DNA from: Thermodesulforhabdus norvegica | GTDB lineage: Bacteria > Desulfobacterota > Syntrophobacteria > Syntrophobacterales > Thermodesulforhabdaceae | Assembly: GCF_900114975.1 (NCBI RefSeq) | Contig: NZ_FOUU01000002.1 | Span: 108,649 to 172,648, forward strand | Length of the DNA stretch: 64,000 nucleotides | Reading direction: 5' to 3' | In this document: positions 48,655-57,695 of the stretch, one piece after another | How positions within the stretch are numbered: position 1 is the stretch's first letter | Layout of the letters: each line of letters begins with the position of its first letter | Notes under the pieces: generated by a model | Database searches by the model: none | What the model was told of the DNA's origin: nothing | Seen by the model: only the letters and a program-made list of their open reading frames with translations | Translations under genes and position numbers: made by a program

Positions 48655-49322
48655 TACTCCTTATCGGTCGCCTCTCTGTTGAGCAGGGTTATCGTTACCT
48701 GCATAGGGCTTCCCCACCCCTTAAGGGATTTCAAAAGCCCTTCCACCGTGTTTCCGACGATTGTTTCAACGAAGTCGTTTAACGGAATGTTTTTCCCGTC
48801 TGCAACAACCGAAACAAAACGGCGCTTCCTGCTTTTAAGGTATCTGTCTTCAATAAGCCGGGCCAGGCTTTCAACAGAGTCGTAGCCGAAGTGCGGCACC
48901 TCGGATTTTTCCGGTGCGCCTCCGTAGGTGGCTATCAGGTGATCTTTGACGCCGCACAAAGGGACAATGTTTTTCTCACGGCTCAGCACTTCAATCTTCG
49001 GGAATGGTGAATTCTTATATCCCTCTGCAATCACTATATCTTCTTCCCAGAAGAAGCGTTGCACTATCTCGGATAGGGTCATTTCCTGCGAAACTTCTTT
49101 TATCACGGCAACCTTACCTGGAGAAGAGATGACAACGGTGCGCGATCCGGCCTGCCGATGTCGCCAGGTATCTTTTCCTTCGTGGTCTATTGAAAAATCG
49201 TGAACATCGTGCTTAACGGTGCCAACCCTGTGGCCTCGCTTCCTGAGTTCCGGTATCAGCTTTTCCATTAAAGTCGTTTTGCCCGTTTTTTTGGCGCCGA
49301 CAATGCAAACAACGGGTATCAC
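48654..49322 (-). CDS. mobB: MobB-like molybdopterin-guanine dinucleotide biosynthesis GTPase
   Basis: 222 aa. P-loop GAKKTGKTTLMEKLIPELRKRG near residue 9 (shown: GAKKTGKTTLMEKL), VGTVKHDVHDFSIDHEGKDT with the MobB His/Asp residues, then DIVIAEGYKNSPFPKIEV. A C-terminal extension (170-222) ending GSPMQVTITLLNREA is longer than E. coli MobB (about 170 aa). Assists MobA in cofactor maturation. Confidence 0.92.
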   Translation of the reverse strand: MIPVVCIVGAKKTGKTTLMEKLIPELRKRGHRVGTVKHDVHDFSIDHEGKDTWRHRQAGSRTVVISSPGKVAVIKEVSQEMTLSEIVQRFFWEEDIVIAEGYKNSPFPKIEVLSREKNIVPLCGVKDHLIATYGGAPEKSEVPHFGYDSVESLARLIEDRYLKSRKRRFVSVVADGKNIPLNDFVETIVGNTVEGLLKSLKGWGSPMQVTITLLNREATDKE

Positions 49323-49339
49323 AGCTTACCTCCAGTGCA

Positions 49340-50797
49340 TTAGCGGTGATCTCCATCAAGCTTAAAGTACAGGGTTTTCAACTCTGTAAAGGCTTCAATG
49401 CCGTGAAGAGACTTCTCCCGACCTATGCCGCTCTGTTTGAATCCTCCGAAGGGTGCATCAAATCTGGCCTGATGGATTCGGTTAACCCAGATGCTACCTG
49501 CCTCGATGTTACGCGACCACCTTAGTGCGCGGCGGTAGTCTTCTGTAAAGATGTAAGCGGCAAGCCCAAAAATGGTATCGTTTGCCAGCTCAAGAGCCTC
49601 ATCGTCGTCGGAGAAGGGTATGATAAAAGCAACGGGCCCGAAGTACTCCTGAAAACCGATTCTGGCCGAAGTCGGGACATTTCGAAAGACCACAGGCCTG
49701 ACGAAGTAGCCCCCTGAAGGCGTTTCTTCGGGAACTTCGCCTAAGAGCATTTCACCTCCGTGTTCCAGGACCGAAAGAATCTGTCTGCGGAAGTTTTCGT
49801 AGATTTTCAGGTTATTGAGAGGTCCCAGCTGGGTTTCTTCCGATTTGGGGTTGCCCACCCTGAGGTTCCTGGTCTTTTCGACAAAACGGGCCGTAAAGGA
49901 TTCGTAGATGGATTTGTGCACGATAATTCTCGTAATTCGATAACAGTATTGACCCGTGTTTTTAAAAGTTTGTTGGGTTATTGAATCGAGATGTCTTTCC
50001 CATGATGCATCTGAAGCTATGATGGCAGGGCAGTTACCTCCGAGTTCCAGAATCACTCTTTTTATGTAGGCCGAGCATTCCGCATATATTTCCTTGCCCA
50101 CCTTCGTGCTGCCCGTAAAGGAAATTAACCGTACCGATGGATGACGAACCAGAAGCCGTCCGGCTTCCTCTCCGGGCCCGCACAGGACGTTTATAACCCC
50201 AGGAGGTATCCCCGCATCCAGTGCGAGTTTGGCTGCCATTAAAGAGGAAAGAGGCGTGTGCTCATCGGGTTTTACGATAGCCGTACATCCTGCCATCAAA
50301 GCAGGCCCGACCTTTACCGCCAGTGTGCTTAAAGGATAGTTGTAGGGGGTAATGATTCCGCAGATACCTACGGGTTCTCGAATTACGATAAATCCGCTAT
50401 CCGAATATCTTGCGGAAATTCTGATTCCTTCAGTGGCGCAGTAATCCAGAAAATCGGCGGCACTTACAACCTCGGATCGGGCGGATCGAATGGGTTTACC
50501 CACTTCCAACGAAAGTACTTCTGATAACCTTTCGGCATTCCTCTTCAGCAGCTCTGCCCATTTTTTGATCAGTTCGGATCGTTTTTCGGGGGACAGCATC
50601 CGCCAGTTTGCGAAGGCCTGAGCGGAAGAGCAGACGGCCTGGTTTACTTCTTCCTCAGAAGCCGTATGAACTCTGGCAATAACAGCCCTTTCGGCAGGAT
50701 CCTCCACGCTCCAGAAACGATGCGTTACCACCTCTCGACCGTGAATCCAGCAACCTGTAATGAGAGATTCCCTGTCCATGGGGTTCCGTCTTTTCAT
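49340..50797 (-). CDS. Aldehyde dehydrogenase family protein
   Basis: 485 aa. Catalytic Cys285 in NTGQYCYRITR and Glu251 in LELGGNCP; NAD site IISFTGSTKVGKEI and PYNYPLSTLAVK. Resembles NAD(P)-dependent succinate-semialdehyde or glyceraldehyde-3-phosphate-like (non-phosphorylating) dehydrogenases. The usual GGKxP is GGNCP here and QxCxR-type flank is QYCYR. Substrate unknown. First ATG is used; MDRE six codons later is an alternative. 17 bases before mobB, but function seems unrelated. Confidence 0.88.
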   Translation of the reverse strand: MKRRNPMDRESLITGCWIHGREVVTHRFWSVEDPAERAVIARVHTASEEEVNQAVCSSAQAFANWRMLSPEKRSELIKKWAELLKRNAERLSEVLSLEVGKPIRSARSEVVSAADFLDYCATEGIRISARYSDSGFIVIREPVGICGIITPYNYPLSTLAVKVGPALMAGCTAIVKPDEHTPLSSLMAAKLALDAGIPPGVINVLCGPGEEAGRLLVRHPSVRLISFTGSTKVGKEIYAECSAYIKRVILELGGNCPAIIASDASWERHLDSITQQTFKNTGQYCYRITRIIVHKSIYESFTARFVEKTRNLRVGNPKSEETQLGPLNNLKIYENFRRQILSVLEHGGEMLLGEVPEETPSGGYFVRPVVFRNVPTSARIGFQEYFGPVAFIIPFSDDDEALELANDTIFGLAAYIFTEDYRRALRWSRNIEAGSIWVNRIHQARFDAPFGGFKQSGIGREKSLHGIEAFTELKTLYFKLDGDHR

Positions 50798-50851
50798 CTC
50801 CAGGAAGTTCCTTTTGCGTCCAGTGACTATGACACACCGGTTCTGATCCTG

Positions 50852-51709
50852 TCAACCGGAGTGGGCTCTGTAAAAATCAAGGATTCTCAGGGCGTTCCCT
50901 CCCGAAATTGCCCTTACCCGGTCTTCCGGAATGCCCGATTCTTGCATTTCCTTGATGTATCTTTCAGGGGGAAGTAAAGGATAGTCGGTTCCGAGAAGTA
51001 TTTTGTTTGCACCCAGGATCTCGGCCGCAATGGAATAGATACGGCTGTCGTACAGAAAAGGGGATGCGGCGGTATCGTAGTAAACGTTTTTTAGAATGTC
51101 TTTCGCTTCTTTTTTTAAGAGCTCGAAGAAAAAGAGCCCCCCTCCCCAGTGGGCGAGTATCACCGGGATTTCCGGAAGGGCTTTTACCACTTCGTAGTAA
51201 AATTGAAGCCCCTGTGGGGCCTTACCCGGGTATTTGTGTCCCACCGGTTCGTTGGCATGTATGAGCAAGAACCCCCCGTGCCTTCTGGTAACTTCTCCGA
51301 TGTCTCTGTATCGTTCGATCAGGGCATCGGCGTCGCAATTTCCGTAAACTGCCAGTTCTCCGGCTCCTCTGGCACCGGCCTTCAGACACCTTTCGACTTC
51401 CTGCGTAGCGTAATCACGGGCAGGATTCACGCAGACAAGGGGAATTAATCTATGGGGATATTTCGAGGCGCTTTCCAGAATGTAATCGTTGTGACGCCTT
51501 GCAAGCTCTTTATCGACCCAGGGAAAACCAAAGACGAAGGACATGTCCACCCCATGCTCGTCCATAGCCTGCACCAGTTCTTCCGAGGTTACCATTCGTG
51601 CCCTGGGATGACCATAAAGGGTTTTAAAGGCCCACTCGTTTTCCATGTATTTTTCACGATAACGGCATACTTCCGGTGGAAATGCGTGGGTATGTACATC
51701 TATGATCAT
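50852..51709 (-). CDS. Metal-dependent amidohydrolase (TIM-barrel)
   Basis: 285 aa. Starts MIIDVHTHAFPPEVCRY with the metal-binding HxH (His6, His8); other ligands are His in LLIHANEPVGH, HWGGG and Asp in LLGTDYPLLPPE. This is the amidohydrolase_2 family including aminocarboxymuconate-semialdehyde decarboxylase. It acts as hydrolase or decarboxylase on a small carboxylate; the substrate is not clear. Same strand as bdhA (15 bases downstream) and upstream of the aldehyde dehydrogenase. Confidence 0.85.
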   Translation of the reverse strand: MIIDVHTHAFPPEVCRYREKYMENEWAFKTLYGHPRARMVTSEELVQAMDEHGVDMSFVFGFPWVDKELARRHNDYILESASKYPHRLIPLVCVNPARDYATQEVERCLKAGARGAGELAVYGNCDADALIERYRDIGEVTRRHGGFLLIHANEPVGHKYPGKAPQGLQFYYEVVKALPEIPVILAHWGGGLFFFELLKKEAKDILKNVYYDTAASPFLYDSRIYSIAAEILGANKILLGTDYPLLPPERYIKEMQESGIPEDRVRAISGGNALRILDFYRAHSG

Positions 51710-51724
51710 CGGCGGCAGTCCTCC

Positions 51725-52477
51725 TTACCTGGCGGTCCACCCAAGGTCGATTACCTGGGTGCTTCCCGTTATTGCCGAGGCGGCTTCAGAGGCGAGAAAC
51801 AGAGCATAGGAGGCTATCTCGTCGGGCTCAATAAGGCGTTTTATCGCCGCCTGGGCAAGCATTACCTTTTCTATGACCTCCTTTTCGGGAATTCCAAGCG
51901 TGCGGGATTGATCGGCTATCTGGTTTTCCACGAGAGGCGTTCTTACGTAGGCCGGACATATTGCATTTACTGTGATTCCGAATTCCGCTACTTCCAGAGC
52001 AACCGTCTTTGTCAGGCCGATCAGGCCGTGCTTTGCGCTGATGTAGGCCGATTTAAAAGGGCTGGCTACAAGGCCGTGAATGCTTGCGATGTTTATTATT
52101 CTTCCCCATCTGAGCCGCTTCATTGCGGGGACTAGTTCACGGATCAATATAAAAGGAGCCGTTAGCATTACCTGTAGCATCTTTTGCCAGGTTTCTATGG
52201 GAAAATCTTCTACGGGATCTATGTGTTGAAAGCCGGCATTGTTGATGAGAATGTGAACGGGTCCTCCGGCCAGAGCCTGCCGGGCAAGTGAGATGACCTC
52301 CCCGGTTACGGAAAGGTCGGCTTTTATAAACTCACCGCCTATCTCATCTGCTACGGAAGATGCATCGCTTCTGAGATCGTTCACAATGACCTTAGCCCCC
52401 TTTTCTGCAAAGGCCCTGGCTACTGCTTCTCCTATGCCGCTTCCGGCTCCGGTAACAAGTACCCGCTTACCCTGCAT
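51725..52477 (-). CDS. bdhA: 3-hydroxybutyrate dehydrogenase (SDR family)
   Basis: 250 aa. Cofactor motif TGAGSGIGEAVARAF, NNAGFQHIDPVEDFP, catalytic Ser132, Tyr145 and Lys149 (IASIHGLVASPFKSAYISAKHGL, shown: SAYISAKHGL). The QH-P-EDFP and HGLVASPFKSAY blocks are those of D-3-hydroxybutyrate dehydrogenases, which oxidise 3-hydroxybutyrate to acetoacetate with NAD. C-terminal IDLGWTAR is slightly off the usual DGGWTAQ. AAAGGAGG precedes the ATG. Confidence 0.9.
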   Translation of the reverse strand: MQGKRVLVTGAGSGIGEAVARAFAEKGAKVIVNDLRSDASSVADEIGGEFIKADLSVTGEVISLARQALAGGPVHILINNAGFQHIDPVEDFPIETWQKMLQVMLTAPFILIRELVPAMKRLRWGRIINIASIHGLVASPFKSAYISAKHGLIGLTKTVALEVAEFGITVNAICPAYVRTPLVENQIADQSRTLGIPEKEVIEKVMLAQAAIKRLIEPDEIASYALFLASEAASAITGSTQVIDLGWTAR

Positions 52478-52639
52478 GGATACCTCCTTTTAGATGTTAA
52501 AGTAAGATAGCGTCTTAATGTAGCCAAATGGAAAGGATATGAAAACCCGCTCGGCAGGTTATTTTTCGCGGGAAGCTCTATAGCGTTCAAAACCCGGCCG
52601 GTACGTTTAGCGATTCGGGGTTTTTGAGCATTACTGCGT

Positions 52640-52663
52640 GGGGTAACCCGTTGAGGTTACCCC
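52640..52663 (-). terminator. Hairpin after mgtE
   Basis: GGGGTAACC and GGTTACCCC form a perfect 9-base stem around CGTTGA, 12 bases past the mgtE stop. No good T-run follows, so it could be a processing or termination signal. Confidence 0.5.
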
Positions 52664-52674
52664 TGTTTTCAGCT

Positions 52675-54054
52675 TCAGAGGTTCAGGATAATTTTTGCCG
52701 ACGAAAAGTATATAAGCATTCCCAGAATGTCCATCAGTGTTGCGAGTGTCGGGCCTGCAACGAATGCCGGATCGAGTTTTAAAGCCGATGCGGCCAGGGG
52801 GAGCGAGGCTCCAAGGAAAGTTGCCAGGAGAACCTGAAGGGAAAAAGCAAGAGCTATGGCAAAGCCCACTTTTGATGCAGAAAGGCCTGCAGGGATTTGG
52901 CCGTACTGGGCAAACAGACTGACCTTTAGCCACAGAAGCAGGCCCAAAAGGAGGCCGATGAGAAGTCCCACCTGTAGTTCTTTAAAGATCACTTTAAAAA
53001 AGTTCCTTGCCGATACTTCTCCAAGCGCCAGGGCTCTTATTACGAGTGCCGCGGTCTGACTCCCGGTGTTTCCACCTGTTGCGGCCATCATGGGAAGGTA
53101 CATGGCCAGGATTATAAGGCTGGAAAGGGTTTCTTCAAAGCTGTGAATAATGAAACCGGAAATAAGTTCCAGGCCGGCGAGCCCTATAACCCAGGGGGCG
53201 CGATAGCGGAAGTAATGCCACACGGGGGTTTTCATGTAAACCCCGGCTTCGTGAGGACCGCCGATTGCCGTGAATTTTTCCAAGTCTTCGGTATGTTCCT
53301 GGGTAATGATGTCGGCCGCGTCGTCGTGGGTGATTATTCCAACCAGAACGTTATCGCCGTTTACTATTGGCAGGGCTATCAGGTCGTAGCGCTGGATCAT
53401 CCTGGCCACGTCTTCCTGGTCGTCCGTTACGCGGGCGTAAATTACGTCCCGGTACATTATGTCTTTAACGAGCTTGTGCGGTGGGGCGAGGATTAAATCC
53501 TTAAGCGAAACGAGCCCGATAAGACGCCGTTTCTCATCGACCACATAGGCATAATAAACGGTTTCCCTGTCGGGAGCCTCCAGACGGATGCGTTCAATGG
53601 CCTCTCGTACGGTGATGTCGGGAGGCAGAGCAACATAGTCGGAGGTCATTACGGAGCCGGCCGTTCCTTCCGGGTAAGAAGCCAGCTTGCGAATGTCTTC
53701 ACGCTCGGCCTTTGCAAGTGCCGGAAGAATTAAGTCCTGTTTTTCCGGCGGGATCTTTTTGAAAAGGTCCACTCGATCATCGGGGGGCATATCAGAGATT
53801 AGCTGGGCAAGTTCGTCTCTCGTAAGAGATTCGGCCACCTCCAGCTGAACGTCTTCGTCGAGATTGCTGAAAATTTCGGCCCGGAGGTTCGGCTCCAGCA
53901 CTCTCAGGACTTCCCATATGTCATGAGGCGGCAGGGTTGAAAGATAATCCGCAACGGCCATGGGATGCATGAACTTGCAGAAGTCCTGAAGCGTGGAGAT
54001 ATCGTGTCTCTGAATGAGCTCTCTTAATTCTGGTGCAACGAGCGGTGTCTTCAT
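52675..54054 (-). CDS. mgtE: MgtE, magnesium transporter
   Basis: 459 aa. N-terminal helical MgtE_N domain (residues 10-135, with LTRDELAQLISDMPPDDRVDLF in part: AQLISDMPPDDRVDLF), two CBS domains (YVALPPDITVREAIERIRL; YARVTDDQEDVARMIQRYDL), plug helix and five membrane helices with LPMMAATGGNTGSQTAALVIRAL, the Mg2+ pore. Cytoplasmic CBS sites sense Mg2+ in known homologues. A long structured leader precedes it. Confidence 0.95.
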   Translation of the reverse strand: MKTPLVAPELRELIQRHDISTLQDFCKFMHPMAVADYLSTLPPHDIWEVLRVLEPNLRAEIFSNLDEDVQLEVAESLTRDELAQLISDMPPDDRVDLFKKIPPEKQDLILPALAKAEREDIRKLASYPEGTAGSVMTSDYVALPPDITVREAIERIRLEAPDRETVYYAYVVDEKRRLIGLVSLKDLILAPPHKLVKDIMYRDVIYARVTDDQEDVARMIQRYDLIALPIVNGDNVLVGIITHDDAADIITQEHTEDLEKFTAIGGPHEAGVYMKTPVWHYFRYRAPWVIGLAGLELISGFIIHSFEETLSSLIILAMYLPMMAATGGNTGSQTAALVIRALALGEVSARNFFKVIFKELQVGLLIGLLLGLLLWLKVSLFAQYGQIPAGLSASKVGFAIALAFSLQVLLATFLGASLPLAASALKLDPAFVAGPTLATLMDILGMLIYFSSAKIILNL

Positions 54055-54389
54055 GGGAGTTCACCTCCTTTCCGCAGCCGCTCTCGTACGAGATGCGGCC
54101 GGAGGTGAACCCTTGTGGAGGCTATATCAGAGGGGGTTCACGGCGCCCGCCGCATCTCGCATCCCGGGCGGTGCCATATAGCTCTTCCGTTCTGACGAAA
54201 CGGGTTCCATATACGGACCCGTTACATTCTCCATTCGCTACGAGGGATACGCCTCTTAGTTGCGTATCCGGGATTACATCACACAAACTGCTACTGTCAG
54301 AGTCGTTCATTCTCTCCATACTCCGATCTCTAACAAAGCCCTTACCGTTACACTCAGGAGTTCTGCCGGGAACCCCTGAAAAGAAAACC
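54055..54389 (-). promoter_or_regulatory. Structured 5' leader of mgtE, riboswitch-like
   Basis: About 335 bases from the expected start to the ATG. Sequestor: the ribosome-binding region GGAGGTGAAC (54068-54059) pairs perfectly with GTTCACCTCC (54110-54101). Anti-sequestor: GTGAACCC (54141-54134) pairs perfectly with GGGTTCAC (54112-54105). The two share bases 54105-54110, so only one can form. Further hairpins upstream are at 54269-54245 (GGATACGC/GCGTATCC) and 54223-54199 (AACGGGT arms). An ATATAGC/GCTATAT pairing (54176-54182 with 54121-54127) encloses the GCGCC region. I do not see the M-box consensus. Confidence 0.55.
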
Positions 54390-54395
54390 CGATTA

Positions 54396-54423
54396 AACAT
54401 ACTCCCCGGCGGCAAATGGTCAA
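54396..54423 (-). promoter_or_regulatory. Promoter of mgtE
   Basis: On the minus strand TTGACC (54423-54418), 16-base spacer, TATGTT (54401-54396). Places transcription start near 54389. Confidence 0.45.
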
Positions 54424-54433
54424 GGAATTTTTG

Positions 54434-54461
54434 TTGAGCTACATTAAAAAATTGATATTCT
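54434..54461 (+). promoter_or_regulatory. Promoter of the MBL-ogt-yggS operon
   Basis: TTGAGC at 54434-54439, 16-base spacer, TATTCT at 54456-54461, about 26 bases before the hydrolase start. Back to back with the mgtE promoter. Confidence 0.45.
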
Positions 54462-54487
54462 ACCTATGGTGCAAAAGGAGGTTTACA

Positions 54488-55147
54488 ATGGCCGTAGAAA
54501 TCCTTCAAATTCCTGCAGGTGAGATGGAGGTTTTCTGTTACCTTGTTTGGGATCCGGCAACTCTGGAAGGGGTGATTATCGACCCTGCCGGTGATGCAGA
54601 TAAACTTCTGGAACTGGTTAAATCAAAGGGAATCACTTTGAAGTATATTATAAACACTCATGCCCACTCCGATCATACCGTTGCAAACGAAGTCATCAGG
54701 TCGAAAACGGGAGCACCCATTGTGATGCACGCCCTTGACGACGATTTCTGCAGAGATCCCGAAAACGTTGCCTGGAACCGCAAACTCGGTTTTGATCCAC
54801 CTGCTCCTGCTGATATTCGAGTCGAAGACGGAGAGGAACTCTATATCGGTGAAGTACCGGTCAAATTTATTCACACTCCGGGGCACACTCCCGGGGCCTG
54901 TTGTATTCTGATTGAAGGGAATCTTTTTACGGGGGACACGCTTTTCGTAGGCGCCGTAGGGCGTACGGATATTCCCGGGGGATCTTTCGAAACACTCCTG
55001 CAATCCATCAAGGAAAAGATACTCACGCTTCCGCCTGAGACGATAATCTGGCCCGGCCACGACTACGGCGACAGTCCCAGTTCGACGGTGGCAAGGGAAA
55101 TGGAAACCAATCCCTACATAACCGATTTTATTCTGGCCGAAGAGTAG
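54488..55147 (+). CDS. Metallo-beta-lactamase-fold hydrolase (glyoxalase II-like)
   Basis: 219 aa from the ATG at 54488 behind AAAGGAGG. The metal motif is NTHAHSDHTVANE (His58, His60, Asp62, His63), with HTPGHTPGACC and GDTLFVGAVGRTD downstream and WPGHDYGD as last ligand. The layout fits the GloB-like thioesterases and hydroxyacylglutathione hydrolases, and related persulfide dioxygenase relatives. In an anaerobe lacking obvious glutathione use, a different thioester is likely. Operon leader with ogt and yggS. Confidence 0.85.
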   Translation: MAVEILQIPAGEMEVFCYLVWDPATLEGVIIDPAGDADKLLELVKSKGITLKYIINTHAHSDHTVANEVIRSKTGAPIVMHALDDDFCRDPENVAWNRKLGFDPPAPADIRVEDGEELYIGEVPVKFIHTPGHTPGACCILIEGNLFTGDTLFVGAVGRTDIPGGSFETLLQSIKEKILTLPPETIIWPGHDYGDSPSSTVAREMETNPYITDFILAEE

Positions 55148-55152
55148 CCGTC

Positions 55153-55653
55153 ATGAGCAATTCCGAACTGTGCACCCTTTATCTGAAAAGCCCCATGGGA
55201 TTTTTAAAGGTGGTGGTAAGCGAAAGTGAGATTTTCAGCATTCAGTGGACCGAAAAACCCCAGGAGACCCGATTCGAACTTCCTGACCGTTTTGAGGGGC
55301 TGTTTAACGGGATAAGGTCCCAATTCGAGGAGTACTGGTCGGGAAGCCGCAGGGTTTTCAGCCTTCCTTGCAACTTCCATTGGGCCTCGCCTTTTTTACG
55401 AGATGTATGGCAGGCCCTTATGAGAATTCCCTATGGAACTACCTGTACCTACGGCGATGTGGCACGCTCTGTGGGACGACCCGGGGCAGCACGTGCAGTG
55501 GGTACCGCCTGTGCCCGCAATCCTTTTGTTATAGTTGTTCCCTGCCACCGTGTGGTTCGCCATGACGGATCCATAGGAAATTACTCGGCTCCGGGTGGCA
55601 GCAACCTGAAGGAGGCTCTGATAAACTTCGAAAGGTCGAATGTAAGGGAGTGA
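55153..55653 (+). CDS. ogt: Methylated-DNA-protein-cysteine methyltransferase
   Basis: 166 aa. The suicidal Cys131 lies in VVPCHRVVRHDG, the Arg finger in GRPGAARAVGTACARNP and the Tyr/helix in YGTTCTYGDVARSVG. It reverses O6-alkylguanine by transferring the alkyl to its own Cys. Single-domain Ogt with degenerate N-terminal region. 5 bases after the hydrolase; the stop overlaps the yggS start. Confidence 0.94.
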   Translation: MSNSELCTLYLKSPMGFLKVVVSESEIFSIQWTEKPQETRFELPDRFEGLFNGIRSQFEEYWSGSRRVFSLPCNFHWASPFLRDVWQALMRIPYGTTCTYGDVARSVGRPGAARAVGTACARNPFVIVVPCHRVVRHDGSIGNYSAPGGSNLKEALINFERSNVRE

Positions 55654-56369
55654 TGTCCGTGATGGGCGGTATCAAGGAAAATCTCCGGCTGGTGAGGGAA
55701 AGAGTGGCAAGGGCCTGCGAGCGATCGAATCGATCTCCCGATGAAATCGTCATTATCGGCGTAACCAAAACCTTTGATGCATCTGTCGTAAAAGAGGCAG
55801 TCGAAGCGGGAATAACCCACATCGGCGAAAATTACGTTCAGGAGGCAAGGTCGAAAAAAGAAATCCTTGGGAATATTCCCGTTACGTGGCACATGATAGG
55901 GCATCTTCAGTCCAACAAGGCCAAACAGGCGGTGCAGATCTTCGACTGGATTCATACCCTGGACAGATTGAGCCTGGCGGAAAAGTTAAACCGGCTTGTT
56001 TCGCAACAAAAGGATAAGCCTCTGCCGGTGCTTCTTCAGGTAAAGGTCGGGCAGGAAGATACCAAAAGCGGGATAGCCCCCGACGAGCTGTTTCGGCTCT
56101 ACGATGAGGTGTCTCAGATGGAGGGTCTTCAGATACGAGGGCTTATGACCATTCCTCCTTATTTTGAAAACCCGGAAGATGTTCGTCCGTACTTCAGGCA
56201 GCTTGCGGATCTTCTTAAAAGGCTCAAAGACAGATCCGATAGGCCCGAGCTACTTACCGAGCTTTCCATGGGCATGAGCCACGACTTCGAAGTGGCCATT
56301 GAAGAAGGGGCTACCATGATCCGTGTGGGTACCGCTATTTTTGGAGAACGCCCGTCCTGCCGGAGATGA
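55653..56369 (+). CDS. yggS: YggS-family pyridoxal-phosphate homeostasis protein
   Basis: 238 aa from the ATG at 55653, overlapping the ogt stop and placed 5 bases after AAGGGAG. Lys39 in IIGVTKTF binds PLP; HMIGHLQSNK and GLMTIPPY-like GLMTIPP, SMGMSHDFEVAIEEGATMIRVGTAIFG (shown: SMGMSHDFEVAIEEG) are family marks. Keeps PLP pools in balance. Its 3' end overlaps rlmB on the other strand by 35 bases. Confidence 0.94.
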   Translation: MSVMGGIKENLRLVRERVARACERSNRSPDEIVIIGVTKTFDASVVKEAVEAGITHIGENYVQEARSKKEILGNIPVTWHMIGHLQSNKAKQAVQIFDWIHTLDRLSLAEKLNRLVSQQKDKPLPVLLQVKVGQEDTKSGIAPDELFRLYDEVSQMEGLQIRGLMTIPPYFENPEDVRPYFRQLADLLKRLKDRSDRPELLTELSMGMSHDFEVAIEEGATMIRVGTAIFGERPSCRR

Positions 56370-57087
56370 GCCTTTGTCTTCGAAGCTCTGCACAGGCCAC
56401 GGCCGCCGAAACGGCGGCGTTTAAAGACTCCATGGGACCACCCCGGGGTATGGTCGCAAGAGTGTCACAGCTTTCTCTGGTTTTTCGTCTGAGCCCTGAG
56501 TGTTCGTTTCCGATAACGAAGGCCACACCCACCGTGAGGTCAAGATCGTATATTGAACATTCGGTATGGGCATCCAGTCCTATTACCAGGATTTCTTTTT
56601 CTTTCAGAGCAGTAACGGCTCTGGAAAGGTTTTTTACGCGAATAACGGGGACTCTGCCCAGAGCCCCTGCGGCGACTTTTGCAACGGCAGGGGTGACGGA
56701 AACGGATCGGTATTCGGGCAGGACGATTCCGTTTATGCCGAAAAAAGCGGCGCTTCGCAGTATGGATCCGAAGTTCTGAGGATCCTGTATGCAGTCCAGG
56801 ATAAGCAATCCGGGTTTTTCAGGAACCCTTTCCAGGAAGTCGTCCAGATCGGTATAGTGGAAAGACTCAAGACGTGCTGCCACTCCCTGATGATTCTTAT
56901 AACCTGTGATTTTGTGAAGTGATTGTGGAGATACCTTCTTTACGGGAATGTTCAGCCGCCGTGAATCTTCAACAATAGCTTCTATGACGGAACCTTCCCG
57001 GGCAACTAAGACTTCGACTACGGCCTCGGGGTTTAGTTTTAAAGCTTCCTCAACGGGATGAATGCCCGAGATCCACAGGTACTTCAT
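56335..57087 (-). CDS. rlmB: RlmB-type 23S rRNA (guanosine-2'-O)-methyltransferase
   Basis: 250 aa SpoU/TrmH family: N-terminal substrate-binding domain (ISGIHPVEEALKLNPEAV) and C-terminal knot with LDCIQDPQNFGSILRSAAFFGI, FVIGNEHSGLRRKTRE and IPRGGPMESLNAAVSAAV. Expected to methylate G2251. Overlaps the gmk stop by 4 bases. Confidence 0.93.
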   Translation of the reverse strand: MKYLWISGIHPVEEALKLNPEAVVEVLVAREGSVIEAIVEDSRRLNIPVKKVSPQSLHKITGYKNHQGVAARLESFHYTDLDDFLERVPEKPGLLILDCIQDPQNFGSILRSAAFFGINGIVLPEYRSVSVTPAVAKVAAGALGRVPVIRVKNLSRAVTALKEKEILVIGLDAHTECSIYDLDLTVGVAFVIGNEHSGLRRKTRESCDTLATIPRGGPMESLNAAVSAAVACAELRRQRLISGRTGVLQK

Positions 57088-57695
57088 GGGTTGCGCCCCA
57101 TGAGATTGTAAATCAGACCGTAACTTTTAATCGTCCGGGATCGAGCAGATTCTATAACGGCCATAATGGTAGAAGCAGCCCTGTTTACGTCATCGTTTAC
57201 AACCAGGTAATCAAACCAGAAAGCTTCGGCTACTTCTGAGCGGGCGGTCGTAAGTCGCCGGGCGATTGCGTCCGGCGGCTCGGTTCGCCTTTCGGTAAGC
57301 CTCCGTTCCAGCTCTTCCCAGGAAGGAGGGAGGATGAAAATCGTAACCGCATCAGGCACCAGGCACTTCACCTGACGTGCTCCCTGCACGTCAATGTCAA
57401 GCATCACGTCGTAACCTTCATCGAGCCACTTCTTTACTATGGTGCCGTCAGTCCCGTAGTAGTGGTCGTGAACCCTTGCCCATTCCAGAAATTCGCCCTT
57501 TTCTACCTTACGAAAGAATTCCTCTTCGGTAAGAAAGAAATAATGTACCCCGTGAATCTCGCCCGGCCTTGGAGGTCTGGTGGTTGAAGATACGGAGAAT
57601 TTAAGCCGGGGTATCCTGGCACACACTATCTCCATGAGTGTCGTCTTGCCACATCCCGACGGAGCAGAGATTACGAATAGGCTCGCCTTTCTCAT
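57084..57695 (-). CDS. gmk: Guanylate kinase
   Basis: 203 aa. P-loop [18 protein letters not shown]-binding [20 protein letters not shown] (shown: [13 protein letters not shown]) and Arg-rich [17 protein letters not shown]. Phosphorylates GMP to GDP. Adjacent to remA and yicC, a cluster conserved in Firmicutes and many deltaproteobacteria. 4-base overlap with remA and rlmB. Confidence 0.96.
   Translation of the reverse strand: MRKASLFVISAPSGCGKTTLMEIVCARIPRLKFSVSSTTRPPRPGEIHGVHYFFLTEEEFFRKVEKGEFLEWARVHDHYYGTDGTIVKKWLDEGYDVMLDIDVQGARQVKCLVPDAVTIFILPPSWEELERRLTERRTEPPDAIARRLTTARSEVAEAFWFDYLVVNDDVNRAASTIMAVIESARSRTIKSYGLIYNLMGRNP

Noticed and set aside
54142-54300. M-box Mg2+ riboswitch
   Set aside because: Placement upstream of mgtE invites it, but I cannot fit the conserved core by eye; left as an open question in the finding on the mgtE leader.
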